Source: Ascaphus truei (taxonomy: Eukaryota; Chordata; Amphibia; Anura; Ascaphidae). From it: DNA of 64,000 nucleotides. Positions 21,685 through 32,650 of this stretch are shown here, in pieces (within the stretch, counting starts at the first letter, position 1; each line of letters starts with the position of its first letter). The notes beneath the pieces were generated by a model. That model did no database searches, was not told the origin of the DNA, and saw nothing but the letters and a program-made list of their open reading frames with translations. The stretch spans positions 53,093,087-53,157,086 of the forward strand of contig CM071570.1 of NCBI GenBank assembly GCA_036426205.1, given 5' to 3'. Both the position numbers and the translations under genes were made by a program.

Positions 21685-22213
21685 TCAAATTAATATTAAA
21701 ACAGGGTAATTAGCCATATTATTTGGGTATGTTATACCACTGTGCCAATCAATCGGTAGAGGGTGGTTATAGTGGACCCAGGGTGGGTGGTTAGGCCTCC
21801 TGGGTGGTAGCGGGGAATGGGAGTTAACCCCTTAATTACTACAGCGGCTATTAATCACTATGGGGATTAAGGGGTTAGGGGCCATTAGATTGGATTTTTC
21901 TCAGGACATGGACCTGGGGTATGCTGACGAGGACGCCATTCATGATGGCAGGGGTAAGTAGAACATTTTATTTACTTTATTTATGCTGGATGGCTAATGT
22001 TGGATTTAATAATGGGCAAATGAGCTATTATCCATATGTGGATAATAGTTATTTGGCCCATTAATGTACTGTATGTGTTGTGGGGGGTTGTTGGGAGTAG
22101 AGATGAATAGTAGGGCTGTTGTGTGTATTTTTTTATTGTGGGTAGAGGGATTGAGTGAAGGGGGTAGTAGCCCCAAGGATTACATTTTAAGCTTACCGGG
22201 TGGTAGCAGGAGG

Positions 22214-22258
22214 GGTTAACCCTTCATTACCTATTCATTAGGTAATGAAGGGGTTAAC
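22214..22258. repeat. Perfect hairpin GTTAACCC..TTCATTACCTA
   Basis: GTTAACCCTTCATTACCTA and its inverted partner, TAGGTAATGAAGGGGTTAAC, are separated by a few bases. Similar hairpins lie at about 21826-21880 and 22352-22400, forming a modular hairpin chain within the composite repeat. Confidence 0.7.
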
Positions 22259-22834
22259 TCCACCAGCAACCCCCCACAAGGCCTAAACACCCACCAAGGA
22301 CCAAATACCACCTTCACCCACCCCGCTACCCACATTAAACATGGCACCGGTAGGTAACCCCTTCATTGCTTTAGCGATTAACTGCTAAAGTAATGAAGTT
22401 GCCTGTAAATGCATTTTTATTGCATTGGATTCATGCCGGGGGTCTCCGGTGTTGATATTAATGGATATCAGCTCCGGAGACTCCTGGCATCAATCCGATG
22501 CAGGAAAAATGCATTTTTTTTTCTAAGTCCTCTCTCACCGCCTTCTCTACAGGTTCTCCAACTTTTCCTGGCATGAGGATTTGGGGAGAAACTCACCATT
22601 CTAGAGCTGTGATTAGCCTCGATAACCTAATCGAGGCTACTGGAAATGCACGCATTTCAGAACCTGCCAATAAGTGGCTTATCGCCGGCCACCCGGCGAT
22701 TTATTTTTGATGGCTGAAAAAATGGGCGATTTATGCCTTTATCGCCCACTTATCGAGACTTACAGAATAGCAGTAAGCATTTTGGCCGAAAAAGCCTCGA
22801 TAACTGGCTTATCGAGGCTTATAGAATAAGACCC

Positions 22835-23189
22835 AAAGTGAGTAAGAGATAAAATAATATGTTTATATGATTTTAACATTATTGTAAAATTAGCATGTGG
22901 CCTCTAATAGCATATTCTTATACTTAGATTTAGGTTGTCCTTTAACAGAGAATAACTTCAGTGGGACTTCCAGTGTCCCATTTCCAATATAAACGTACTA
23001 TTTTTTAAGTTATGCTTGAAAAGAGTACATAAACCGCATGCAAGTTTATTTATCAAGACGTATGAAGTAAAGCAAAATCTGGTGCTCAAGAAGAAGCAAT
23101 TATTATTACTGTTCATATCCATAAATCAGAGAAATATTTGTTTGAAAGAAGCACAATAGTATTATCATATATAGATGCCCCTTTTTGTC
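22835..23189. other. No recognised feature
   Basis: AT-rich sequence without an identifiable gene or repeat boundary. Confidence 0.3.
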
Positions 23190-23468
23190 TTAGGCCTCGG
23201 CCAGGGTTCCCTGGCCTTGCGGTTGCTTTCCCTGCGCGCCGTCAGGGGGCGGGCCGGTGCGGGCCGGGGCGGGCCAGTGACCGGCCCTGCGCACCGGCAA
23301 GCGGGGAAATGTTCAATTCTGGTAAGACCTACGCTTCCGCGCGCTTGCGGAAGCATAGGCGAGCCCCTACTAAAGCCGCTCTAATTGCGGTTGTAGGGGC
23401 TCAGTGCTGAGCGGGAGCGAGCATCAGCACGGTTCAGCGAGTAAGCGCTTACCATGGCCGAGGCCTTA
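23190..23468. mobile_element. GC-rich MITE with TTA target duplication (Harbinger-like)
   Basis: The left end, GGCCTCGGCCAGGG, starts at 23193 and the inverted right end, CCATGGCCGAGGCC, ends at 23465. Both are flanked directly by TTA (23190-23192 and 23466-23468). A 273-base, CpG-rich, non-coding body with a TTA duplication fits PIF/Harbinger non-autonomous elements. The superfamily assignment is by target duplication and size only. Confidence 0.7.
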
Positions 23469-23991
23469 CACAGCATAAATTGTTCTTCATAGAGATATTA
23501 GGTACAGAGCTAATAGTAGTGCCTATTGATCCTGCTTTGTGTGGTATCAAAACTTAATTTATCTATATCTCCCATATCACAACTCACCGGTTATAGAATA
23601 AGAGGGAAAGAGAAGCACCCACTGCAAACCCAATGGCCACTACTCCCTCTAATATGAACCTCTGGTAACTAATGCTGGAGTCTATGTTCAGTGGAACAAC
23701 ATCTTTCTTGATCTATTCTTTGATATTGGAGGGGCTACATTAATAGCACTATTATTGAATAAGTAGGTACTCACTGTTTAGCTACTGCTCTGTATCTGGT
23801 ATCTTCCTTCCAAAATATATGACAGGGGACATCCAGTGTGCAGGCTACTAATCAATATGAACAGGGGGAAAAAGTCACCTAATGAAGGTAATAAAGCAGC
23901 GCACCACCAAAAAGATTCGGACTAAAGATGCTGTTGGATTTAATACAGTATATGAAGTTTGTTAAAGCCATATAAAATGAAGCTGACAAAT
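23469..23991. other. Probable body of the element carrying the next hammerhead-like motif
   Basis: Read on the minus strand, 'ttaaatccaacagcatctt' and 'ctttttggtggtgcgctgctttatt' lie 60-140 bases after the motif, similar in layout to the other copies. The remainder is unassigned. Confidence 0.35.
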
Positions 23992-24033
23992 CTCCAACGC
24001 ATTTCGCACCAAGCAGGGTGCTTTATCAAGGAG
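23992..24033 (-). ncRNA. Hammerhead-ribozyme-like motif
   Basis: On the minus strand: CUCC (24033-24030), UUGAUAAA in place of CUGAUGA, and a five-pair stem II GCACC (24021-24017) / GGUGC (24010-24006). Then come GAAA followed by U, GCGUU with a UU cleavage-type site, and GGAG (23995-23992), which pairs with CUCC as stem I. Stem sequences differ completely from the copies at 2.5 and 10.6 kb while pairing is kept. Confidence 0.5.
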
Positions 24034-24204
24034 CAAAGTTACATACCTCACATATACATTGAAATAGTTCCTCCGTTGGGCAGCATGGTCCAACTGGGCT
24101 AACGGCAGAACGCGCCCAATGACATCACAACAGCGACATCATCATGCAAAGCAGCATGACGCCCAACACCACCCCCCGCAACCAGGCAAAAACATGATCA
24201 TCTA

Positions 24205-24345
24205 CCTCTTCAGGGCAAGGTCTTCTTTTCCTAATGTTTACTTTTATGTATAAAGCACGTATTCCTATCTCTATGTCACGTGTATTACTGCTGTAAAGCG
24301 CTATGTACATGGATGCTGCTATACAAATAAATATATACATACAGT
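24205..24345 (+). repeat. L2-type LINE 3' end (second copy)
   Basis: It has 'agggcaaggtcttcttttcctaatg', 'atgtcacgtgtattactgctgtaaagcgctatgtac' and 'gctgctatacaaataaatatatacatac', closely parallel to 17585-17800. It is 5'-truncated. Confidence 0.65.
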
Positions 24346-24727
24346 ACATACTAAAGCTTAGCTCCCTTTCATGGATCTGGGCTTGAATGGGTTAAAAATA
24401 ACCGACAAAAATAAAAACTGTACATTTTGGGGGGTTTAAAACATTTACCATCAGTGTTTCTCATAACTTTGTTCTTTCTACTAAATTTAAGTTATATGCA
24501 AACAATGTCAAATTAAGTAAAGCTGGGGTTGGTGCCTAATCATGTTTATGGATTTCTCTGAAAAACCACAGTTTAACACATTTAATTATTTTTGGAGACA
24601 TACATGAATGATTATCTCCTGGAAGTTCTATATAAGTATAACTTGTTTATTATACTAAAGTTTAAAAAAAGCAGACATTTGCTGCTATGCTTTTTATTGT
24701 TCGTTGTCATTGCCTTGCCAACACAAT
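24346..24727. other. No recognised feature
   Basis: AT-rich sequence, no supported element or gene. Confidence 0.3.
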
Positions 24728-25412
24728 TATGGGGCCGATTCACAAAGCAGTGTCAAAATCAGTGCTTTTGCGTACGTCAATTCATTTTTTTTATCGTGCT
24801 ATGACATGAAGCCAAAAGCAGGATTCACTAAGTGAAGGCAGTTTTTTAAAGTCGATAAAAAAAATAAAGCACTATCGTGCTATAAATTCTATAGCTGATA
24901 GAAAAATAATGCAGCCTGTAAGAGCTGCATGGAGACGCTGTGTCTCCATGCATGGCTCCTACAGGTGATCATGCAGTAAAAATATTGATTTTGATAATAG
25001 TGTACATGAGCAGGGGGTCTCCTGAGCTGAACCACATTGGTTTCAGCCTCGGGGATAAACCCCAGGTTTATTTACTTTGAATTGCAAAAAAAATAAAATG
25101 TTGTTATACATGTCGTCATCTCTTTTGCGCCAGCATTTTGCTGGTGAAAAGAAATGGTGAGCTTTTATACTACGAATCAGTTATCACTGCTTTGTGAATA
25201 GCGCTTACTGGCAAAAAACGGCGGGTTTGCCATTTTTTTGGCCTATCATGGAACTTTTTTTCCACTGACTTTATTGGTGATAAAAAAGCCATTATAGCGC
25301 GATACTGCACTGTTATCACTGCTTTGTGAATCGCACAGCAGGCAGTATCACTCTCTATGGCCATTTACCGCACTTAAAACCACTTATCGCTGCTTTGTGA
25401 ATCGGCCCCTAT
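24728..25412. mobile_element. Foldback MITE with GGGGCCGATTCACAAAGCAG ends and TAT target duplication
   Basis: The left terminus, GGGGCCGATTCACAAAGCAG, begins at 24731. Its reverse complement ends at 25409, with one mismatch near the inner edge. TAT flanks both sides (24728-24730 and 25410-25412). The interior has further 'tcactgctttgtgaatcg' copies at 25183 and 25315, and a half-copy of the 'agcagggggtctcc..agctgaacc' arm at about 25012. The three-base T/A target points to a Harbinger-type MITE. It is non-coding. Confidence 0.7.
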
Positions 25413-25937
25413 GACACTTAAAAAAACTGAAGCACAGGATGCAATTTTACTTCTTTTAATGCTAGGATCCATTTCAAATATTGTTCAATGCTCTTTATAA
25501 GGTACATTAACTGGAGCTGTAGAGTAAGTAGATTACATCGTAGTTAGGAATATGGCGCCCACATTTACAAAACACAATGAATTCTGTCTTTAATTTGTAA
25601 ACATTCCATGTGGAAAAGGGTGTGAGATATGTGGAATGGTGCTCAGAATCAGTATCAGGCTGTATATCAACCTTGATTGTAGCAATAATAATCCTTAAAT
25701 GTCCAGATACTGATAGGATGGTGATAAAGAATCAGTCATGAATAGACCTAGGTGAAACAGGTGTTAACCCTCACGCTACCCCATCTTTACAGTAAGGAAC
25801 AAGAAATGCATGAAGCTGTATGTGTTATACTATGTGTTTAGAATGTATATGTTTAAATATTGTAACGTTGTCCCTGTTATATATTGTTACATATTTAAAG
25901 GATGTTGGGGACAACATCAGGTTTTTATAGGGGAAAG
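25413..25937. other. No recognised feature
   Basis: Mixed AT-rich sequence; nothing supported. Confidence 0.3.
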
Positions 25938-26554
25938 TGTAGCCTCACGTTGGGGACTACTAGATAGTGTAAGGGGCTAACTGTGTGGTATCATTCAGAT
26001 TACTCCCCTCTCCCTCATGTGATGGAGGATTACTATGCAGAAAGGGATAGCCCCTCCTTTGTATGTCTCGTCATCAGTGATGTCACTATAGAGCGATAAG
26101 GAGGTATATATAGATTCTCCCAATGTTCTAGAAACAGGTTCCTCAGAGTTCAGACTGAAGCATCACTATGAGTCCTGTAAATAGGTTGTGTGCATAGTTA
26201 TTTGCATTAAGGATGTCCTGCGACCATTTATTGTTTTCAGTTAAGCAACATGCCCTATATAGTTAGAGCCCATAGTAATAGCCCGATTGTTCTCTGGCCA
26301 GAAGAGGAGCAGGCATGTGCTGAGCAGGGAGTTCTTAGAGTACAATTTCCAGAGCATAATCGGATCAGTCCCCCCGGAAGGTCCTAAATAAACTCCCGAT
26401 CCGATGAGTATAAACTAAGAATGCCATGCACCGAAACGGGATAGTGATCCCAGAGAATAGTTTGTGTCCCAACAAGGGGCATTATTTAAGCTATGCCATA
26501 TTGTTAGTCTCTAGTGGTCTGTCTGTTCTATGGGGATCATAATGAACGGCTACA
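25938..26554 (+). mobile_element. Candidate solo LTR or 5' LTR
   Basis: It starts TGTAGCC and ends GGCTACA, a seven-base inverted pair with canonical TG/CA ends. A TATA-like GGTATATATAGATTC lies near 26102, with AATAAA-type sequence further on ('ctaaataaactcccg', about 26385). Flanking bases do not form an obvious 4-6 base duplication. CTGGCGAC follows the end and could be the start of a primer-binding site, making this a 5' LTR whose body is lost. Confidence 0.5.
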
Positions 26555-26557
26555 CTG

Positions 26558-27109
26558 GCGACACACTTTATTCGAGCTCGGCTAGTCCCACGAATTCGGG
26601 TATACTCGGGTGTATTGAGGTTTGTGACTGTTTTCTGCCCGAGTGCATTGCGTTATTTTCCAGGCAGGGATTGAAGCATTTTATTCCCGCTGCCTGCAAT
26701 ACTGCACAGTATATATATATATATATATACTGCATTACAATTCATGAATTTATGCCATCTGGTAGACACGCGCGAAGCTTGCAGCCTATTAAATCCTAAT
26801 CATTTCATTTAACAGATCAGCCGCCCGTCAGCCAGGCATGAACCATGCTGGGATCAATACAGCTGGCTGCAATACTGCACAGTATAATAGATATACTGCA
26901 TTACAATTCATGAATTTATGCCATCTGGTAGACACGCAAGCATTGCAGCCTTTAAATCCTAATCATTATCATTAACAGATCAGCCGCCCGTCAGCCAGGC
27001 ATGAACCATGGCTGGAGGCAAACGCAACGGGGCTTGTCTGAGGTAGGAGCGGGCATTCCAGGTATCTGCCAGGTACATACTGGGTATTTGCTCGAATAAA
27101 GTGTGTCGC
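26558..27109. mobile_element. MITE with perfect 20-bp terminal inverted repeats
   Basis: GCGACACACTTTATTCGAGC at 26558-26577 is exactly inverted at 27090-27109. The interior holds a direct duplication of about 165 bases ('ctgcaatactgcacagtat' to 'gccaggcatgaaccatg'), one copy with a (TA)n run and one without. No protein is encoded. It starts three bases after the candidate LTR, so the two may belong together or be nested. No target duplication was identified. Confidence 0.7.
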
Positions 27110-27722
27110 AGCAGTAGAATAAAGCTCTTGTTTGTACTATAAATTTCCTGACGCCATCATTATCTGTCTGAATATCCACGCCAACCTGCACGGACCAAGC
27201 ATCCTTAAAGGTATGGGAGACAAGTTGGGTTACTTACATATACCATTAGCAATGAGGAAGGTAGACGCTCACGGCCAAAAATAGGAGGAAAAAAAAAATC
27301 AATAAATCCAAAGTGTGTAAGATTCTCGGGCTCGAAACACGTTAGAGTGTTTTTATTTATTTAAAAGTATTGTTTTTTTGGGGGGGGGTACATGATTAGT
27401 TCGCAGGCCAGCGGGACCCCTGACTCGCGGGGATCACCCGAGGCCCTGGACTCCCGCGGGGATCACCCGAGGGACCCATACCCTGCGGGATCAGCCGGGG
27501 ACACTCTCCGGCCGGTTGTATTAGGGTGTGCTGAAAAAAGGTAAACAATGCTTTTTTGACTGTCTCCATTTCTTTTGCGCCAGCCTTTAGCTGGTGCAAA
27601 AATCTGGCGTGCTTTTAAAGCACGATTGACTATCATTGCTTAGTGAACCCGCTGTCAAAAAAACGTATATATATATATATATATATTATATTATAACAGT
27701 GTCCGACAAACCTATAACCTAT
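27110..27722. other. Unassigned; includes a weak hammerhead-like remnant and a (TA)n run
   Basis: CTCGAAACACGTTAGAGTG near 27330 resembles the GAAAC-GCGUH half of the hammerhead-like motifs, but without clear stems. 27540-27660 is related to the interior of the 24.7-kb MITE ('gcgccagcctttagctggtgcaaaaat'). (TA)n lies at about 27667-27686. Confidence 0.3.
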
Positions 27723-27914
27723 TCCCCTGCTCTGCAAAAAAAAAAAAACCCCTGCACCAAAAAACAAAAAAAAAATCTCTCTAGCTCTGTGGTTCCCAAT
27801 CTGTGCGCCGCGTGGCTGGCCTATAGGGACGCCCAATGTGTGTGGATTCCCCCTCGCAGCCCATCCGTCCTGTGCTGGAGACCAGCCCACCGCACTACAC
27901 TGGCAGGGAGAAGA

Positions 27915-28640
27915 GAAGCTGCAGCACGGAGAGGAATCTCTCCCCCCCTTCCCGTACCGGCAGCCAGGGACAGAGGATAAGCTGCAGCACGAAGGAATCT
28001 CTCCCCCCCCCCTTCCGTACCGGCAGCCAGGGACAAGGAGAGGCTGCAGCACGGAGAGGAATCTCTCCCCCCCCCTTCCTGTACCGGCAGCCAGGGACAG
28101 AGGAGAAGCTGCACACGGAGAGGAATCTCTCCCCCCCCCCTTCCTGTACCGGCAGCCAGGGACGAGAAGAAGCTGCAGCACGGAGAGGAATCTCTCCCCC
28201 CCCCCTTCCTGTACCGGCAGCCAGGGACAGAGGAGAACTGCAGCACGGAGAGGAATCGCCCCCCTCCTTCCTGTACCGGCAGCCAGGGACGGAGGAGAAG
28301 GTGCAGCACGGAGAGGAATCTCCCCCTCCTTCCTGTACGGCAGCCAGGGACAAGGAGAAGCTGCAGCATGGAGAGGAATCTCCCCCTCTCCTTCCTGTAC
28401 CGGCAGCCAGGGACAGAGGAGAAGCTGCAGCACGGAGAGGAATCTCCCCCCACCCTCCTTCCTGTACCGGCAGCCAGGGACAGAGAAGAAGCTGCAGCAC
28501 GGAGAGGAATCTCCCCCCTCCTTCCTGTACCGGCAGCCAGGACAGAGGAGAAGCTGCAGCACGGAGAGGAATCTCCCCCCTTCCTGTACCGGCAGCCAGG
28601 ACAGAGGAGAAGCTGCAGCAGGAGAGGAACCAGCGCCCCC
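27915..28640. repeat. ~63-bp minisatellite, 12 units (copy 1)
   Basis: Unit core: GAAGCTGCAGCACGGAGAGG, then 'aatctctccccc', 'ttcctgtaccggcagccagggacagagga'. Length varies mainly in the C run. Unit 6 has 'aatcgcc' and unit 8 'gcatgg', the same positions as in copy 2. Confidence 0.9.
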
Positions 28641-29672
28641 CACCCCCTCCTCGCCTCACTCCGGTGCCTGCTGGAGAGGAAGAGGAAGCCCCCCCCCCCC
28701 TCCCTCAGCTGCAGGGAAAGAGAGAAGCCAGCCGGCTCCAGCCACTGCCATGAAGATAAGAGAGACTTCAGCTGCATGGATCCCCCCCTCACCGCTCCAC
28801 CCGAGAGCCATAGTCCCCCACAGCCTTCTGAGACCCCCCTCCCTGCTGTCCACATACCACCACCCCCAGGGTGCCTAGGTACCGATCACCCACACCCCAC
28901 CACGCTGCTCAGAGCCTCCCTGCAGCAGCACCCTTTCCCCTCCACTCCTCTGCTGCAGTTCCCCTGCACTTTACACCCCTCATGCGTGTTTATATGTGGT
29001 GTGTGTGTGGATATAGAGAGGAGAGTGGTGTCTGTGTATATGAGAGAGTGTGTCTGTGTATGGGAGAGAAAGTCACCCCATCAGTCCCCCCCCCACCCCA
29101 CCCCACCCCCCACCCACCCAGTCAGTGAGATGTGGGGAGGAGATGTGAGGCAGTGAGATGTGGAGGAATTGTCACTCCATACGTAGCAAATGACTGGAGC
29201 AACAAATGGGAGAGGTAATTGACCCGTCAAATGATAGATTGCGGATGAAAACGTGAAATCAGGCTGATATTGACCTCTATAGATGAGATGGGGGGTAAGC
29301 AAATAGCATAGGCAAGGGATTAAGGAATGGTCTCACCAAAGGATGTAACCGCGATGACCACAGGGGTCTCCGCGTCCTCCGTCAGCACACCAATGAAATC
29401 ACGCTGGAGATGAACATTGTGATGCTGATCCGGGTAACACTGGAGACGCTGTTCCACTTCCACTTCCTGTTCACCCCCTCACACAAGACAGCTGTTCGTT
29501 CAAATTGAATATTCACTCGTGTCTCTGCTTGATGTCAGACTCGAACTCAGCCAGACAGACAGACAGACAAATACAGCCTTCCACTTTGTTCCGCCAATAT
29601 AACTGAATAGTTGCTCTCACTCCTCACATGCGATTAGCACTCTCTCACAGTCAGCTTGTCGGACTGATGACG

Positions 29673-29720
29673 CGAACCTACGCGTTTCGTCAGCTGTTGT
29701 GCCGACTTCTTCAAGGGATC
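29673..29720 (-). ncRNA. Hammerhead-ribozyme-like motif (duplicated block, copy 1)
   Basis: On the minus strand UUGAAGAA occupies the CUGAUGA position. Stem II is GUCGGC / GCUGAC (29706-29701 with 29694-29689), six pairs with one G-U, closed by the loop ACAACA. Then GAAAC and GCGUA follow, then GGUUC. Stem I (GAUCC with GGUUC) has one mismatch. Support is weaker than at 2.5, 10.6 and 24.0 kb because stem I is imperfect. Confidence 0.4.
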
Positions 29721-29971
29721 ATTGTGCTGTTGGGATTTTTTTCCTCCCTTGAACTATCATCAAGTTGAAACACTCAGACTTTATCCTTTTTGGACTCTAT
29801 ATACTGTTATGTTTATTGCATTATCTGTCTGACTATATTAATCACTTGAATATCGCACTTATTTTTAGTTTTGTTAGATTAATTTTATTTATTTATTAGT
29901 ATTGCACTAATTTATGTATCTATATTTAGTTTAACACTTATTCACTTACTTAGTAGCGCTACTTTTTGTGT

Positions 29972-29993
29972 GTATCTATCTATCTATCTATTA

Positions 29994-30025
<32 letters not shown>

Positions 30026-30028
30026 ATA
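29972..30028. repeat. (TATC)n microsatellite
   Basis: About a dozen TATC units with one interruption. The homologous tract in the second block is longer, at 34015-34070. Confidence 0.95.
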
Positions 30029-30190
30029 TGGAGATGATTTGTATCATCATTTATTGTTATGTTGTAGATTATTGAATATAAAAGTGTGTTTCTCATGCTA
30101 ATACTTAAAAAAGTCATATTATAATTGCATTGAAGAGTTGCATATAGGGTTTTTTGCACTATTTAAGATCCCAATGAAGGTGAAGCTGAG

Positions 30191-31549
30191 TTTTTTTTTT
30201 ATTTCCTTTTTATAATCTTCTGTGCTTTTTGTTTAGTGCTTTCTGTTTATATACTCTGCGGTTTCCCTGTTCCCTGCAGCTTTGATCTTCTTTCGATGTT
30301 CACCCTCCCCCCCTCGCCACTTATTTCCTCTTTCTGCTTCAGCTCCCCCTGTGTATAGTGGGAGCGTAGGGCCGAAGCACGCACGATCCAGAAGAGACAC
30401 ATGGGATCTTTTTTTCTCTGTGTTTTGGTTTCGTATCCATCATATATACTGTTCGACAATTCTATACCTTTCCACGCCCTGGCGATTGCATTTAACCTCC
30501 GGTCGGTAAATGTGCCCAGCAGACACGTGTTTTTGTTTTTTTTAATTTCCTTCCCTGCTCGTGCTGAAATTTTCCCTGCTCTTCGCGCTGACAAAAAAAC
30601 TCCACCTACCGGACAGCTGGTGGCGCGCGCTCCCCAAGCGTTGTGTCACGCGCTCAGGCTCTATATGACCCGGCCCCCGAACGAGCGGGCCATTCGTTCT
30701 GCCTGGAGCTCTGTTGGAGAGTAAGTACTCTCCAATCTCTCCATGCTGGCGGCCCCTCTGCCCTCCCTGCGATCCCCCTGGTCCCCACATGGCCTCCCCT
30801 ACTCCCCCCAGCTGCCCTCTGTCCTGTCCCCCCCTGCCGCTGCGCTCCGCGTTAGCTCTGCTTCCCCTGCTTCCTGTCCCCTGCCCTGTCCCCTGCTTCT
30901 CCTGTCCCCTTCCAATGTCCCCTGCCTCCTGTTCCCCTGCCCTTTTGCGCCTCCCGCGTTAGCTCTCCTGTTGCCGCTCCTGTCCCCTTCCCCTCCCCTC
31001 GATCCACCGATTTACTTCCCGGGGCAGGATGTCCCCACTGCTGCAGCCCGTTTTGGCATACGCGGGGGGGCCCCTCGACATGTGCCTGCCCTCCCTCCCA
31101 CCCGTAATCCCCAAACCTTAAAATATGCCCGCCAGCAAGTTCATGATGGCGTAGCCGCGCATTAGTGGGGGGTGTGGGGTGGATGTCGGCCTGCCTCCCC
31201 CCCCCCCATGAGCTTCAGCCACCGCGGGCTGGGGGAAGAAGCAAGACCTGCAAAGCTGCTTGGCCTCGCACGCGGACATGACGGCGAGGGGAGCAGGGCA
31301 GTGGCGGCCACGGCGGGCTGACTGTCCCTGGGGCGCCCGCTGGGGACAGTCCTCGGCCACTGCCTTCCACCCTGGCCTCCCAAATCTTCCACTATGCCGA
31401 TGAGGTATAGGGGGGGGGGAGGGGGGGAATGCCGGCCGGCCCGCCCAATTCTTCATGCCCCCGGGGGGGGGGGGGGGGGTGAGGGTAACGGGTGGTGGTG
31501 TGCTGGTCGCGGGCTTTCCCTCTTTCCGTACCCACCCCCCCCTTTGTGT
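30191..31549. other. GC- and C-rich spacer between the two copies; no gene recognised
   Basis: 30290-31400 is CpG- and pyrimidine-rich with long open frames on several strands but no recognisable protein motif. Runs of C and G, such as the G run near 31462-31478, are prominent. It could be the interior of an element of which the two blocks are ends, but no primer-binding site, polypurine tract or coding remnant was found. Confidence 0.3.
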
Positions 31550-31735
31550 ATATATGGGAGTGAGTGTGTGTGTTTGTATGGGAGTGAGTGTGTGTGTTTG
31601 TATGGGTGTGAGCGTGTGTGTATATGGGAGTGTGTGTGTATGTATATGGGAGTGTGTGTATATGGGAGTGTGTGTGTGTGTGTGTATATATGGGAGTGTG
31701 TGTGTGTGTGTGTATATGGGAGTGTGTGTTGGGGC
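31550..31735. repeat. GT-rich microsatellite ('gtgtgtatatgggagtg')
   Basis: Repeated TATGGGAGTGTGTGTGT units of varying length. Long frames on either strand are artefacts. Confidence 0.9.
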
Positions 31736-31918
31736 TCGTAGATTTTCCCTGTTCTGCAAAAAAAAAAATCCCCTGCACCAAAAAAAAACAAAAAATCTCT
31801 CTAGCTCTGTGGTTCCTAATCTGTGCGCCGCGTGGCTGGAGTGTGTGTGGATTCCCCCTCGCAGCCCATCCGTCCTGTGCTGGAGACCAGCCCACCGCAC
31901 TACACCGACAGGGAGAAG

Positions 31919-32650
31919 AGAAGCTGCAGCACGGAGAGGAATCTCTCCCCCCCCCCTTCCTGTACCGGCAGCCAGGGACAGAGGAGAAGCTGCAGCACGG
32001 AGAGGAATCTCCCCCCTCCCCCTTCCTGTACCGGCAGCCACAGGGACAGAGGAGAAGCTGCAGCACGAGGGAATCTCTCCCCCCCCCTTCCTGTACCGGC
32101 AGCCAGGGACAGAAGGAGCTGCAGCACGGAGAGGAATCTCTCCCCCCCCCCTTCCTGTACCGGCAGCCAGGGACAGAGAGAAGCTGCAGCACGAGAGGAA
32201 TCTCTCCCCCCCCCCCTTCCGTACCGGCAGCCAGGGACAGAGGAGAAGCTCAGCACGGAGAGGAATCGCCCCCCCCCCTTCCGTACCGGCAGCCAGGGAC
32301 AGAGGAGAAGCTGCAGCACGGAGAGGAATCTCCCCCTCCTTCCTGTACCGGCAGCCAGGGACAGAGGAGAAGCTGCAGCATGGAGAGGAATCTCCCCCCC
32401 TCCTTCCTGTACCGGCAGCCAGGGACAGAGGAGAAGCTGCAGCACGGAGAGGAATCTCCCCCCCCCCTCCTTCCTGTACCGGCAGCCAGGGACAGAGAGA
32501 AGCTGCAGCACGGAGAGGAATCTCCCCCCCTCCTTCCTGTACCGGCAGCCAGGACAGAGGAGAAGCTGCAGCAGGAGAGGAACTCCCCCCTCCTTCCTGT
32601 ACCGCACCAAGGACAGAGGAGAAGCTGCAGCAGGAAGGGAAGCCAGCGCC
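31919..32650. repeat. ~63-bp minisatellite, 12 units (copy 2)
   Basis: Same unit and the same number of units as 27915-28640. Diagnostic variants keep their order ('aatcgcc' in unit 6, 'gcatgg' in unit 8), so the whole array was copied after it had formed. Confidence 0.9.

Larger units (their letters stand above)
21157..22834. mobile_element. Composite element with inverted ends GGTCTATTCTATAA
   Basis: The left end, GGTCTATTCTATAAACCTT (21157-21175), is matched by the inverted right end, GGGTCTTATTCTATAAGCCT (22834-22815). The interior is a chain of hairpins and a complete foldback unit, with no protein. This could be one large MITE, or two related ends brought together by nesting. No target duplication was evident. 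Confidence 0.45.
27723..30190. repeat. Duplicated 2.4-kb block, copy 1
   Basis: It is almost collinear with about 31745-34232 (copy 2), offset 4.0 kb, in direct orientation. Order: A-rich start, 'agctctgtggttcc', 12-unit minisatellite, 'gagagacttcagctgcatgg', C-rich tract, 'gtgagatgtgggagg', hammerhead-like motif, AT-rich part with (TATC)n, ending near 'cccaatgaaggtgaa'. Differences seen by eye are mostly one-base indels. No coding region is credible; frames of 250-560 codons are minisatellite products. Confidence 0.85.

Noticed and set aside
27310..27350. Additional hammerhead motif at CTCGAAACACGTTAGAGTG
   Set aside because: GAAAC and a UH site are present, but neither stem II nor stem I pairs convincingly and the first core box is absent.
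27633..28878. Open frames of 250-350 codons on both strands, proline/serine-rich
   Set aside because: They run over the 12-unit minisatellite in several frames at once and show repeat-derived residues only. No domain or splice context.
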